A stretch of 64,000 nt of DNA from an uncultured Bacteroides sp. (GCA_947074205.1 CAMTOQ010000010.1:1-64000), one strand, 5' to 3'. Positions 39,886-47,995 are shown, counted from the first letter of the stretch. The notes: generated from the letters alone by a model not told the origin. Numbers and translations are program-made.

Positions 39886-39904
39886 GTATTTCGTAGGTCT
39901 TATA

Positions 39905-40840
39905 TTATTTCTTGATAAACTCTAAGGCTGCCTGATAGATACCTTCTTTATCTAAACGATAATGAGCAAATATCTCAAGTGGCTTCCCATGTACCACATC
40001 CTCATCGGGAATACCCAATATTTTCAGAGGCACCGGATTCTCGGCAATAGTTTCGGCAACGATACCACCTAGACCACCAAATTTACTGTGTTCTTCTACA
40101 GTTATAATACGTCCAGTTTCCTCAGCAGCTTTCAATATGGCTTCGGTATCTATCGGTTTTATCGACGACATATCGAGTACACGGGCCTTCACACCATCTT
40201 CGCGAAGTTTCAGACCAGCTTGATAGGCATGATAAACGGTTTCCCCTGCAGCAATGATAGTCAAGTCAGTTCCGTCCAATAATGTATTGGCTTTGCCTAA
40301 TTGGAAATCAAAGTTATCATCTTCGTATACATCGGGCACAGCATTACGACCCACCCTAACATATACAGGTTCCGGATAATCTACCAACAATTCGACTAAC
40401 TTCTTCGTCTGACGTGCATCACAAGGAAGAACGATATTCATTCCAGGGAAAGTACGAAGTGCAGCTATATCGTGCAAACTATGGTGTGTAGCACCCAGAG
40501 CGCCGTAGGCCACTCCTCCACTCACCCCTAGAATCTTCACATTGTTGCGACTATATGCCACATCGACCTTAACTTGCTCTAGCGCACGTGCCACATAGAA
40601 ACAGGCAGGACCACAAACAAACACTTTCTTTCCGCTGTGAGCCAATCCGGCAGATATGCCTACTGCATTTTGCTCGGCAATACCACACTCTACAAACTGT
40701 TCAGGAAGTTCATTTGCAAAGCTATCCAATGTTACCGACCCGCGTGCATCACTTGTTACGGCCACAATGTCTTTATCATTTCGTGCCAACTCTAGAAGAG
40801 TATTGGTAAAACTCTTTCGGCAAGGTATATTATCACTCAT
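39905..40840 (-). CDS. Transketolase-like subunit, C-terminal half
   Basis: A 311-aa protein with the pyrimidine-binding and C-terminal transketolase domains. Glu56 in GIAEQN is the thiamine-activating glutamate. The region GATHHSLHDIAALRTFPGMN and the C-terminal GGLGGIVAETIAENP follow the family. Its start overlaps the N-terminal subunit's stop (ATGAGTGA, 8 nt), so the two are translated together and form one enzyme. Split transketolases of this kind are known in sugar-specific pathways, including apulose-4-phosphate transketolase. Being bundled with an isomerase, kinase and transporter argues for such a dedicated role rather than the general pentose-phosphate enzyme. Confidence 0.88.
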   Translation of the reverse strand: MSDNIPCRKSFTNTLLELARNDKDIVAVTSDARGSVTLDSFANELPEQFVECGIAEQNAVGISAGLAHSGKKVFVCGPACFYVARALEQVKVDVAYSRNNVKILGVSGGVAYGALGATHHSLHDIAALRTFPGMNIVLPCDARQTKKLVELLVDYPEPVYVRVGRNAVPDVYEDDNFDFQLGKANTLLDGTDLTIIAAGETVYHAYQAGLKLREDGVKARVLDMSSIKPIDTEAILKAAEETGRIITVEEHSKFGGLGGIVAETIAENPVPLKILGIPDEDVVHGKPLEIFAHYRLDKEGIYQAALEFIKK

Positions 40841-41678
40841 CTTCCAAATCCTTTCTTAGTGCAACAATTCTATCCGAGATCTCATGAATAGCGGTATTAT
40901 ACTGCTCTTCTGATGGAACGCCATGGTGCCACTTCAAAACATTCTCCATATAAGAGACACCTTTTCCTTTTGTGGTGTGAGATATAATCAAATGTGGCTT
41001 TGCATTATGATAATCTATAGCAGCAAATGTTTCCATTATTTCTTCTATATCATCACCATTCATCTCTATCACATCCCAACCGAAAGCCTCCCAGCGTTGG
41101 CGCATATTCTCTAAAGACATTACCTCCTCTGTGGTACCACTAATCTGAAGGCGATTTCTATCAATAACAGCTACCAAATTATCGAGTTTGTATTGGTTGG
41201 CAGACATGGCAGCTTCATAGATAGAGCCTTCGCCTTGCTCGCCATCACCCATTAAGACATAGGTCTTATAGGACGCTTTATTCATTTTAGCCGCCAAGGC
41301 AATACCGATACCAATAGATAGCCCGTGTCCTAGTGCACCCGAATTGACTTCAATGCCAGGCACTTCTATAGTAGGATGGCCAGATAGTATAGATTTGTAC
41401 TCACCCAAAGTGTTAATTATTTCTGATGAAATAAATCCTTTAGCTTCAAGAGTGGCATAAAGAGCCTCTACACAGTGCCCTTTGCTCATGATGAAACGAT
41501 CGCGATCGGGTAGATTGGGATTCAAAGGGTCAACCTTCATCACATCAAAATAGAGAGCAGTCAGTGCATTTAAGCATGAAAGACCTCCACCTATGTGACC
41601 TGCTTTAGCCTTATATACAATCTGCATCAATCGTTTTCGATTGCATTCGGCCTGCAGTTTTAATTCTTTTGCTTTCAT
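40833..41678 (-). CDS. Transketolase-like subunit, N-terminal half
   Basis: The 281-aa thiamine-diphosphate-binding half. His28 (KAGHIGGGLS) and His68 (SKGHCVEA) match substrate and cofactor histidines of transketolases. The GDGE motif at 144-147 and Asn175 form the ThDP/metal motif. It is the first gene of the leftward sugar operon. A -7 promoter element lies 35 bp upstream, and the preceding deoR gene is closed by its own terminator, so the operon is transcribed independently. Confidence 0.88.
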   Translation of the reverse strand: MKAKELKLQAECNRKRLMQIVYKAKAGHIGGGLSCLNALTALYFDVMKVDPLNPNLPDRDRFIMSKGHCVEALYATLEAKGFISSEIINTLGEYKSILSGHPTIEVPGIEVNSGALGHGLSIGIGIALAAKMNKASYKTYVLMGDGEQGEGSIYEAAMSANQYKLDNLVAVIDRNRLQISGTTEEVMSLENMRQRWEAFGWDVIEMNGDDIEEIMETFAAIDYHNAKPHLIISHTTKGKGVSYMENVLKWHHGVPSEEQYNTAIHEISDRIVALRKDLEDE

Positions 41679-41712
41679 TTTATATTACAGCTATATTTGA
41701 TTAGTCGTGCAG

Positions 41713-41720
41713 CAAATATA
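41713..41720 (-). promoter_or_regulatory. -7 element (TATATTTG) for the sugar operon
   Basis: Minus-strand TATATTTG matches TAnnTTTG. No TTTG is seen at the standard distance upstream, consistent with a regulated promoter. The upstream DeoR gene is the obvious candidate regulator. Confidence 0.45.
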
Positions 41721-41807
41721 AATAAATAAAAGCATAAACACTATAAAAAGAAAACAAACGAAAGTATTTTAACAATTAAACAAGAATCTAACATACAATA
41801 GCAAACA

Positions 41808-41851
41808 AACGATAAGGGGCTGACTCATATCTGAATCAACCCCTTATCGTT
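41808..41851 (-). terminator. Terminator after the deoR-family gene
   Basis: A perfect 12-bp stem (AACGATAAGGGG with CCCCTTATCGTT) encloses a further partly self-complementary loop. On the minus strand it is followed by TTGTTTGC. It separates the regulator transcript from the sugar operon. Confidence 0.75.
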
Positions 41852-41877
41852 TATTTAAAGTATTAGAGAGTGCCTTA

Positions 41878-42633
41878 TTAAATCACCTCTATATTTTGCA
41901 TCGAGAACACCTCTTTTTGTTCTCCGGAGATATTACTATCCGTTATCAAGGCATGTACCAAAGATATAGAACCTAAATTGGCAAAAGCACTAACTCCTAT
42001 TTTTGAAGAATCGGCTACCAAATATACTTTCTCGGCCGATTTTATCATTGCCGACTTTACCACCAAATCGCTAAGGCTAGGATAAGTCAGTTTAAAATCT
42101 GTTGAGATCCCGGCTGTAGCCAAGAATAGCTTATTAACATGCACATCACTAAACGAGTCGGCAGCAAGTTGTCCAGTCAGTGAGAGCGTAGGGGCTTTAA
42201 ACTCACCACCACTCACAATCAGCGTAATACCATGATTCTCACCTAAAATTAGTGCAATATTTAGCGCATTAGTAATAACGGTCAAATTACGAAAGCCTAA
42301 CAATAGTTTAGCAATCTCAGTCGTAGTAGAGCCCGAATCGAGTATAATGCAGTCTCCCTCATCAATTAGACTAACTGCCTTTTGCGCAATTGCCTTCTTT
42401 TGTTCAAGATGGACCTGATTAAAAACTTGTCCGGTTTTAGCAAACGAACCCACATCTTTCAGAAAAGCACCACCATGCTCTCTCTGTACGTAGCCCATCT
42501 GTTCCAACATCTCCAAATCTTGGCGAATAGTTACGTCGGTCACTTGAAAGATACGGCTAAGATCTTGCACTTTAGCATGTCCGTCTTCACGAATCAAGTC
42601 CAAAATCTTAAGTCTTCTGCGGTTCATTGCCAT
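41878..42633 (-). CDS. DeoR/GlpR-family transcriptional regulator
   Basis: A 251-aa sugar-responsive repressor. The N-terminal winged helix (residues of about 5-60: RRLKILDLIREDG, VQDLSRIFQVTDVTIRQDLEML) is followed by the DeoR C-terminal phosphosugar-sensor domain (ILDSGSTTTEIAKLL, VITNALNIA, ATAGIS, VADSSKIG). It sits just upstream of the sugar operon on the same strand and 13 bp behind ribB. By context it should control the isomerase-kinase-transketolase genes in response to a phosphorylated intermediate, which is inference. Confidence 0.9.
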   Translation of the reverse strand: MAMNRRRLKILDLIREDGHAKVQDLSRIFQVTDVTIRQDLEMLEQMGYVQREHGGAFLKDVGSFAKTGQVFNQVHLEQKKAIAQKAVSLIDEGDCIILDSGSTTTEIAKLLLGFRNLTVITNALNIALILGENHGITLIVSGGEFKAPTLSLTGQLAADSFSDVHVNKLFLATAGISTDFKLTYPSLSDLVVKSAMIKSAEKVYLVADSSKIGVSAFANLGSISLVHALITDSNISGEQKEVFSMQNIEVI

Positions 42634-42646
42634 ACTCTATGCGTGT

Positions 42647-43270
42647 TTAGATATTGTTCTTTTTTCTGTACTCTTGTAAATCCTTTATAGAAATGAGTTT
42701 TAGATTGAAAGTCTTTGCAATCTCTGACAATTGTGGAAGACGAGCCATTGTGCCATCAGTATTAAGAATTTCAATCAATGCACCACCAGGCTTTAATCCT
42801 GCCAATCTAGTCAAATCGACCAAAGCTTCAGTGTGACCATTGCGCTCTAGCACACCACCATCTGCTGCATAGAGAGGGAAAATATGTCCTGGACGTGCCA
42901 ATTCATCTGGTTGAATATCGCCTGCTACCAATGCGTGAATGGTTGCTGAACGGTCGTAAGCAGACACACCAGTGGTACAGCCATAGCCACGTAGGTCAAC
43001 AGACATTGTAAAAGGAGTTCCTAGCAAAGACGAGTTATCATCAGACATCGGAGACAGCTTCAACTCCTTGCAGCGTTCTTTAGTCAAAGGCACACAAAGC
43101 AATCCTTTGCCATGAGTCACCATAAAGTTAACGATCTCGGGAGTAATCATCTCGCCTGCAACCACGAAGTCTCCTTCGTTTTCACGATCTTCATCATCTA
43201 CTACTATTACAACTTCACCTTGGCGAATTGCTTCCAATCCTTCTTCTATTGTATTTAATGGATAGTTCAT
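42647..43270 (-). CDS. ribB: 3,4-dihydroxy-2-butanone-4-phosphate synthase, stand-alone
   Basis: Converts ribulose 5-phosphate to the four-carbon riboflavin precursor and formate. At 207 aa it is the RibB domain alone, without the GTP cyclohydrolase II part of RibBA fusions. Key motifs are [13 protein letters not shown] (24-36), the metal/substrate site, then [23 protein letters not shown] and [24 protein letters not shown]. The next gene, 13 bp downstream, is a DeoR regulator rather than a riboflavin gene. No FMN riboswitch is visible upstream. Confidence 0.93.
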   Translation of the reverse strand: MNYPLNTIEEGLEAIRQGEVVIVVDDEDRENEGDFVVAGEMITPEIVNFMVTHGKGLLCVPLTKERCKELKLSPMSDDNSSLLGTPFTMSVDLRGYGCTTGVSAYDRSATIHALVAGDIQPDELARPGHIFPLYAADGGVLERNGHTEALVDLTRLAGLKPGGALIEILNTDGTMARLPQLSEIAKTFNLKLISIKDLQEYRKKNNI

Positions 43271-43289
43271 TTCTAATCTTAATTTGCGA

Positions 43290-43320
43290 CAAAATTAGGA
43301 AAATAACAAAAGCAAACAAA
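43290..43320 (-). promoter_or_regulatory. Consensus promoter of ribB-deoR (TTTG-N19-TAATTTTG)
   Basis: On the minus strand TTTG (plus-strand 43317-43320) and TAATTTTG (43290-43297) are separated by 19 bp, a full match to the Bacteroidetes consensus, 19 bp before the start codon. Confidence 0.65.
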
Positions 43321-43366
43321 AGTTGCTCCACCTATTTAATCATTATTTAAGATAGTGATACTGAAA

Positions 43367-43576
43367 TCATATCTTACTCAGCGCTTCGCCTTTATGGGCA
43401 GCGATATGGTCCGATTTATCACTTTTTATTTCGTACTGCGGCTCCTCCTCGGTGGCATGATGAGTATAACCTTTGTAGTCAAAATCAGACGTGTGCACTT
43501 TAATGATGATACCGGTGACATATCCGGCTTCGGAGTTCCACCTCACGTGGTCACCCACTTGAAAATGAGTATTCAT
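43367..43576 (-). CDS. DUF2945 (hypervirulence-associated TUDOR-domain) small protein
   Basis: A 69-aa soluble protein whose text (FQVGDHVRWNSEAGYVTGIIIK, HHATEEEPQYEIKSDKSDHIAAHKGEAL) fits DUF2945 over its full length. It lies 6 bp after the SMUG2-like glycosylase gene on the same strand and is probably co-expressed with it. The biochemical function is unknown; TUDOR-like folds often bind nucleic acid or protein tails. Confidence 0.82.
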   Translation of the reverse strand: MNTHFQVGDHVRWNSEAGYVTGIIIKVHTSDFDYKGYTHHATEEEPQYEIKSDKSDHIAAHKGEALSKI

Positions 43577-43582
43577 ATCCTT

Positions 43583-44272
43583 TTACGATTTTAGAGTTAT
43601 GAGATATTTATCGATATACTGTTGTTTTTCTTTCTGTTTATATTGCTGTATGTAGCGAGGATGTTCCAATACATACATTTTGCCAAACAGTCCTACTTTA
43701 TCATTTACCCTCTTGATAAATGCAGCATTCTTTGCACCCAGCACAAACACTTGATCTGTATCTAGTCCAAAATCTATCTGCTGTTTCAAGCATTCTATCA
43801 TATAGGGCTCGGTCAAGGCGAAAAGTTCATTGTCGTCATAGTAGTTGGCATTTACCCATTTCTGTGGCATTTTTTCGCGCACAATGGCTAGGGGGAAGAT
43901 AGAATTGATGTAATATTGACTGTAAAAGGCTTCCACACCGCCAAACTCCTCGATCATATCATAGACAAAGACCGATGAGACTTCGTGCGACTTTTCTGTT
44001 TTCATCTCTATGCAACAAATATCTGCCAATCGTTTGGTATCGGTAAAAGGCACTCCTGTTATGGCAGCACCATGCCTACCGGGGTTGATTCCAATAATAA
44101 ATTTGCGACGAGAGTTATCATTGTAATATTTATTATAGAACTCTGCCATCACCTGCATGGTTTCGGGATGATCTAAGAAAGGATTGATCACTCTAAATCC
44201 TTGGGGTAGTTCTCCGGTATAGTTCAGCTGACTATTAAATGAAATAACTTTATCGGCAAATGTTGCGTACAT
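43583..44272 (-). CDS. SMUG2-like uracil-DNA glycosylase family protein
   Basis: A 229-aa base-excision repair enzyme of the UDG superfamily. The water-activating motif region reads IGINPGRHGAAITGVPF, and the second active-site motif is LEHPRYIQQY, where the histidine contacts the phosphate. This motif pair is typical of the SMUG2 branch. It is divergent from the J-domain gene, with the DUF2945 gene directly downstream. Its base preference (uracil, hydroxymethyluracil or xanthine) cannot be deduced. Confidence 0.82.
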   Translation of the reverse strand: MYATFADKVISFNSQLNYTGELPQGFRVINPFLDHPETMQVMAEFYNKYYNDNSRRKFIIGINPGRHGAAITGVPFTDTKRLADICCIEMKTEKSHEVSSVFVYDMIEEFGGVEAFYSQYYINSIFPLAIVREKMPQKWVNANYYDDNELFALTEPYMIECLKQQIDFGLDTDQVFVLGAKNAAFIKRVNDKVGLFGKMYVLEHPRYIQQYKQKEKQQYIDKYLITLKS

Positions 44273-44430
44273 ACAATCTATCTTTCTGTATCTAACGAAT
44301 AGAGCTATTAGAAAGTTGCAAAACTGGAGTGGCTATTTCTTGACTCCGCACAAAATAATTACAAGAAAATGAAGAGCTTATAAAGATAAAGCGCTACCTT
44401 TATCTAACCTAAAAATCGAGCAGTTAGATT

Positions 44431-45216
44431 ATGACACAAATTGAATTATCGGCTGACAGCATCCGTAAACGAGAAAAACTAGAACATCTGCGCAAGGAGT
44501 ACGCACAACTCTGTGCCGAGCGCGAGGAGATGATTTCTTTCGAAAAGGAATCGCTCTACACCCTTTACCTTAACCTAGTGGGACATGCCAACTATGAGGT
44601 ATTTTGCCTCAGCGTGGAGGTGTCGGCACTGAAGCTAAAGGTACAATTGGCTCAAGCGGCTTTCAATCGTTCTGAAAAACCCAACCTCGCTGAAATAGAA
44701 AAGACTGTAAAAAAGCAGCTAGAGCATTATTATGAACAGATTGCACAGCAAGCCAGGAACCTAGAAATCGCGAAGACAAGTACTCCCATTGCCCACGAGC
44801 AATCTAGGGAACTGAAAGAGCTTTATCGCCTTCTAGTAAAACGACTACACCCTGATTTACATCCAGAACAAGAAGATCGTTTCAACGATCTTTTTCTGCA
44901 GGTACAGACCGCCTATCGCACATTAGACCTCGACTTTCTGCGCCAAGTAGTGCTTAAACTCGAAATGGATGAGATAGATTTAAAGGAGCTTTCAGCACCG
45001 AACACGGAGCAATTCATTGAACGTTTGGAAAAACAGATAGAAGAGCTATCTAAAAATATAAAGGAGCTGAATGTAACCTTTCCATTTAATTACCGCGAAA
45101 AACTTAGCGATAGGAATTGGGTAGAAGAAGAAAAGAAACAATTACACGAAAGGAAAAAACAGTTAGAAAGAGAGAAGCAAATATATGTGGAACGATTAGA
45201 ACTTTTGACTGAATGA
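44431..45216 (+). CDS. Coiled-coil J-domain protein
   Basis: A 261-aa cytoplasmic protein. Residues 10-115 are strongly helical and charged. A J-domain-like segment follows at about 125-170 with HPD at 140-142 (LYRLLVKRLHPDLHP ... LQVQTAYRTLD), the DnaK-stimulating tripeptide. The C-terminal 75 residues form another coiled coil rich in E and K. The glycine/phenylalanine and zinc-finger parts of DnaJ are absent, so it is a specialised J-protein. It overlaps the HIRAN gene by the ATGA tetranucleotide. Confidence 0.78.
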   Translation: MTQIELSADSIRKREKLEHLRKEYAQLCAEREEMISFEKESLYTLYLNLVGHANYEVFCLSVEVSALKLKVQLAQAAFNRSEKPNLAEIEKTVKKQLEHYYEQIAQQARNLEIAKTSTPIAHEQSRELKELYRLLVKRLHPDLHPEQEDRFNDLFLQVQTAYRTLDLDFLRQVVLKLEMDEIDLKELSAPNTEQFIERLEKQIEELSKNIKELNVTFPFNYREKLSDRNWVEEEKKQLHERKKQLEREKQIYVERLELLTE

Positions 45217-45602
45217 ATAAACAGATAATACCATTAAGCCCCGAGTTGCTGCAGCTGATAAGTCAAAGCGGCACAAACGGGATAGTTCCCTTTAGCAGAG
45301 AGATTTTTCTGTTAGACATCGTAGTGGCGGGCACCTCCTTTTGCAAGCATATAGATGAGATTGAGCCTCAACTAGAAAAGGACATTGTATTGAAGATGTA
45401 TCGTGACCCTAAGAACGAACACGATGAACACGCCATTGGCATCTACTTCAATGACACCCGCATTGGTTGGGTACCTCAAGAGCTAAATCTAATCATTTCT
45501 CGATTAATGGATGCAGGCAAAGCTTTTTTCTGTAGGGTGCAAAAAGCAGAACGCAAAGGCGAATGGCTTAGGGTTAAAGCTAAAATCTACATGGTGGAGT
45601 AG
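45213..45602 (+). CDS. HIRAN-domain protein
   Basis: A 129-aa protein. Residues of about 35-125 fit the HIRAN fold (LLDIVVAGTSFC, LKMYRDPKNEHDEHAIGIYF, IGWVPQELN, RVKAKIYMVE). This domain in helicases such as HLTF binds DNA 3' ends. Here it stands alone and is translationally coupled to the J-domain protein. No helicase or nuclease domain is attached. The pair is of unknown function, with a link to damaged DNA or protein quality control as inference. Confidence 0.8.
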   Translation: MNKQIIPLSPELLQLISQSGTNGIVPFSREIFLLDIVVAGTSFCKHIDEIEPQLEKDIVLKMYRDPKNEHDEHAIGIYFNDTRIGWVPQELNLIISRLMDAGKAFFCRVQKAERKGEWLRVKAKIYMVE

Positions 45603-45611
45603 CCCAACTTT

Positions 45612-46196
45612 TTAAGCGTAGCACACAGCTAGCCAATTTCGCAGAATCTGCTGACCACATGTATCTGTAATCACCGATTCGGGATGAAACTGCACTCCCC
45701 ACACCTGATGATCCTTATGACGAAGCATCATCATATTACAATCTTCATCATAAGCCAGGGGTTGTAGTTTTGAAGGTAAATTCGATTTATCGACTACCCA
45801 TGAATGATAACGCCCAATAACAGACTCGGCAGGAAGTCCTTTCAAAATAGTGTCAGGATGTGATACAGTTAGCAACTGTGACGCATGGCCGTGCAGAGGC
45901 CTTTTGAGCTGTGACAACTTGGCGCCAAAACACTGTGCAATGGCCTGATGGCCTAAACAAACACCAAGCATAGGCACTGAAGCATAATACTCCTCAATCA
46001 ATTTCATCATTTGCGGATACTCCTCGGGGAGCCCACCACCCGGCGAGAGTAAAACACCGGCTATCTCATCGTGTTGTAAAGGAAGAGTGAGCTCTTCACA
46101 TCTTACTACTGTAAACGGAACACTTTCCGCTCGAAGCATCTCCACCAAATTATAGACAAACGAATCTTGATTATCGACAACCAATATTTTTTTCAT
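45612..46196 (-). CDS. pabA: Aminodeoxychorismate/anthranilate synthase component II
   Basis: A 194-aa class I glutamine amidotransferase that provides ammonia for p-aminobenzoate synthesis. The catalytic triad is Cys80 (LGVCLGHQA), His171 and Glu173 (QFHPES). The opening MKKILVVDNQDSFVYNL is typical. It is divergent from pabB with only 26 bp between the start codons, and there are no tryptophan genes nearby, so PabA is preferred over TrpG. Confidence 0.9.
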   Translation of the reverse strand: MKKILVVDNQDSFVYNLVEMLRAESVPFTVVRCEELTLPLQHDEIAGVLLSPGGGLPEEYPQMMKLIEEYYASVPMLGVCLGHQAIAQCFGAKLSQLKRPLHGHASQLLTVSHPDTILKGLPAESVIGRYHSWVVDKSNLPSKLQPLAYDEDCNMMMLRHKDHQVWGVQFHPESVITDTCGQQILRNWLAVCYA

Positions 46197-46200
46197 GCCG

Positions 46201-46218
46201 CAAAAGTAACTAATTTTG
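46201..46218. promoter_or_regulatory. Back-to-back -7 elements between pabA and pabB
   Basis: Within the 26-bp gap, TAATTTTG (46211-46218, plus strand) points to pabB. CAAAAGTA (46201-46208) reads TACTTTTG on the minus strand and points to pabA. Each match to TAnnTTTG lies five bases from its start codon, so the mRNAs would be leaderless or nearly so, and the -33 regions would fall inside the opposite gene. The -33 matches are imperfect. Confidence 0.45.
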
Positions 46219-46222
46219 TAGG

Positions 46223-47194
46223 ATGAAAAATGTTCAGAAAATACAAAAACAAATAAACGAAGCTAGCCGTGAAGGCCGTCGTTTCTTGTTTGGACTCGAC
46301 TTTGAGTTAGAGAATGGTTTCTTTATAGAAGATCCACTGCAACAGACTGATGTGTTGTGGCGCGTGGGTACGCACAGCAATTTTGCTCCACAACCCATCA
46401 ACAAGAAAGAACATTTTAAGGCCTATCCTATTGACTTTGACACCTATGACCAGAAGTATAGAGTGGTGTACGAAGGACTGGAACGCGGCGACACTTTTCT
46501 TATTAACCTCACAGCCAAAACGCCTATCTCCACCGGCTACTCTTTGGAGCAGATTGTGAAAGCCAGCACTTCGCCTTATGCCTTGCTTCTTCCCCATCAA
46601 TTGGCCTGTTTCTCTCCGGAGACCTTCATAAATATAGATGCAACGGGAGTTATCTCTTCTTATCCCATGAAGGGAACGATAGATGCCACGCTACCCAATG
46701 CGGCCGAAACCATACTAGCCGACTACAAGGAAACAGCAGAACATCACACCATAGTAGACCTGATACGTAGCGACCTGAGTAGAGTAGCCACGAAGGTGTG
46801 CGTGCCACGTATGCGATACATCGATCATTTAAAAACTTCGACTGGCGAAATTCTGCAGGTTAGTTCTCAAGTGCAAGGCGAACTGCCTTGCGATTACCGC
46901 GAAAGATTGGGTGACATTTTGGTAGAATTACTTCCCGCCGGATCTATTTCGGGAGCGCCCAAACCGGGAACTGTGGACTTAATTCGCAAAGCCGAAGGGG
47001 AAAAACGAGGTTACTACTGCGGCATATTTGGCTACTTCGATGGCACAACATTAGATAGCGCCGTGGCCATACGTTATATCGAGAAAGAGGGCGAGCAGCT
47101 CTATTTCCGTAGCGGCTCGGGTATTACCATCAACAGCGACTGTCATTATGAATATGATGAAATCAACCAGAAAATCTACCTACCTTTTGTATGA
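46223..47194 (+). CDS. pabB: Aminodeoxychorismate synthase component I
   Basis: A 323-aa chorismate-utilising enzyme that makes 4-amino-4-deoxychorismate for folate. It is shorter than E. coli PabB (about 450 aa), because most of the N-terminal tryptophan-binding-like region is missing. The catalytic C-terminal block is intact: GSISGAPKPGTVDLI, GYYCGIFGYFDG and YFRSGSGITINSD. It overlaps pabC by ATGA, so the two are translated together. Confidence 0.9.
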   Translation: MKNVQKIQKQINEASREGRRFLFGLDFELENGFFIEDPLQQTDVLWRVGTHSNFAPQPINKKEHFKAYPIDFDTYDQKYRVVYEGLERGDTFLINLTAKTPISTGYSLEQIVKASTSPYALLLPHQLACFSPETFINIDATGVISSYPMKGTIDATLPNAAETILADYKETAEHHTIVDLIRSDLSRVATKVCVPRMRYIDHLKTSTGEILQVSSQVQGELPCDYRERLGDILVELLPAGSISGAPKPGTVDLIRKAEGEKRGYYCGIFGYFDGTTLDSAVAIRYIEKEGEQLYFRSGSGITINSDCHYEYDEINQKIYLPFV

Positions 47195-47769
47195 AATATG
47201 TCGAGACCATAAAGATTGAGGATGGCAATGTGCGCAACTTCGACTATCACCAGCGTCGGGCCTATGCAACTTCGGGCATTGCTCTGCCCCGTATTTCTGT
47301 CCCCAACGAGTTCCAGCAGGGGATAGTGAAATGTCGCATTGTGTACGATAAAGAGGTTTCGACAATAGAATTCTCACACTATACGTTTCCAACGATTCAA
47401 AGCTTACAGATAGTAGAGGCTGCACATCATTTTTATGAGAAGAAGTACACCGATCGCAGCTCAATAAATGAGCTATTTTCTAAACGTGGAGAGTGTGACG
47501 ATATATTGATTGCGATAGATGGCCTCATCACAGATACCTCTTTCTGTAATGTTGTTTTTGTGAATGATGAAGGGCTCTTTACCCCGGAGTCACCCCTACT
47601 CCTCGGCACAAAACGAGCATTTTTATTGGATCAAAACATTATCCAACTACGCAAAATAAAGGTGGAAGATTTATCTCTTTACAACGAGGTAAAATTGATA
47701 AATGCCTTTATCGATTTAGACTACCCAGATGTCAAAATAAGCATCGATAATATCCACTTTGGTGGGTAG
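47191..47769 (+). CDS. pabC: Aminotransferase class IV, probable aminodeoxychorismate lyase
   Basis: A PLP enzyme of 192 aa that releases pyruvate to form p-aminobenzoate. The likely PLP lysine is in the YEKKYTDRSSINELF block. DILIAIDGLITDTSFCNVVF and the LLGTKRAFLL loop match short Bacteroidetes PabC proteins. The ATGA overlap with pabB supports the assignment. The last codons (F-G-G) and the TAG stop lie inside palindromic repeat copy C, so the C-terminus has been written or trimmed by the repeat. Confidence 0.85.
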   Translation: MKYVETIKIEDGNVRNFDYHQRRAYATSGIALPRISVPNEFQQGIVKCRIVYDKEVSTIEFSHYTFPTIQSLQIVEAAHHFYEKKYTDRSSINELFSKRGECDDILIAIDGLITDTSFCNVVFVNDEGLFTPESPLLLGTKRAFLLDQNIIQLRKIKVEDLSLYNEVKLINAFIDLDYPDVKISIDNIHFGG

Positions 47770-47849
47770 GGCTTGCCAGCGAGGTAGCCTTAGCTACTCA
47801 GCATGGTAGCAAGCTGTGGTCACCATGCTGAGAAGGGCTTGCCACCAAA
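47758..47849. repeat. 92-bp modular palindromic repeat, copy C
   Basis: It has the same length as copy A: TTTGGTGGGTAG at the left end and CTTGCCACCAAA at the right end. The right half shares AGCTGTGGTCACCA, GCTGAG and AGGGCT with copy A at the same positions. Its first 12 bases are the end of the pabC reading frame including the stop. It is followed by the convergent flavodoxin gene. Confidence 0.8.
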
Positions 47850-47949
47850 CGGTGAAAGCCAGAGATAAGGCCTACAATATAACACCTTAGTAATAAACGC
47901 ATTACAGACTACACTCAATCAATTATGATTTGGCTATTACTTCAAACAA

Positions 47950-47995
47950 TAGCCCCAATCTACTCTAATGAACACGGAAGAGCAAATTGGGGCTA
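47950..47995 (-). terminator. Stem-loop downstream of the flavodoxin gene
   Basis: TAGCCCCAAT pairs with ATTGGGGCTA, a perfect 10-bp stem. It lies 55 bp after the flavodoxin stop on the minus strand. The T tract is weak (TATTGTTTG), so termination is likely but not certain. Confidence 0.5.

Noticed and set aside
43271..43366. FMN riboswitch upstream of ribB
   Set aside because: The leader is too short and lacks the conserved RFN blocks; a simple consensus promoter lies there instead.
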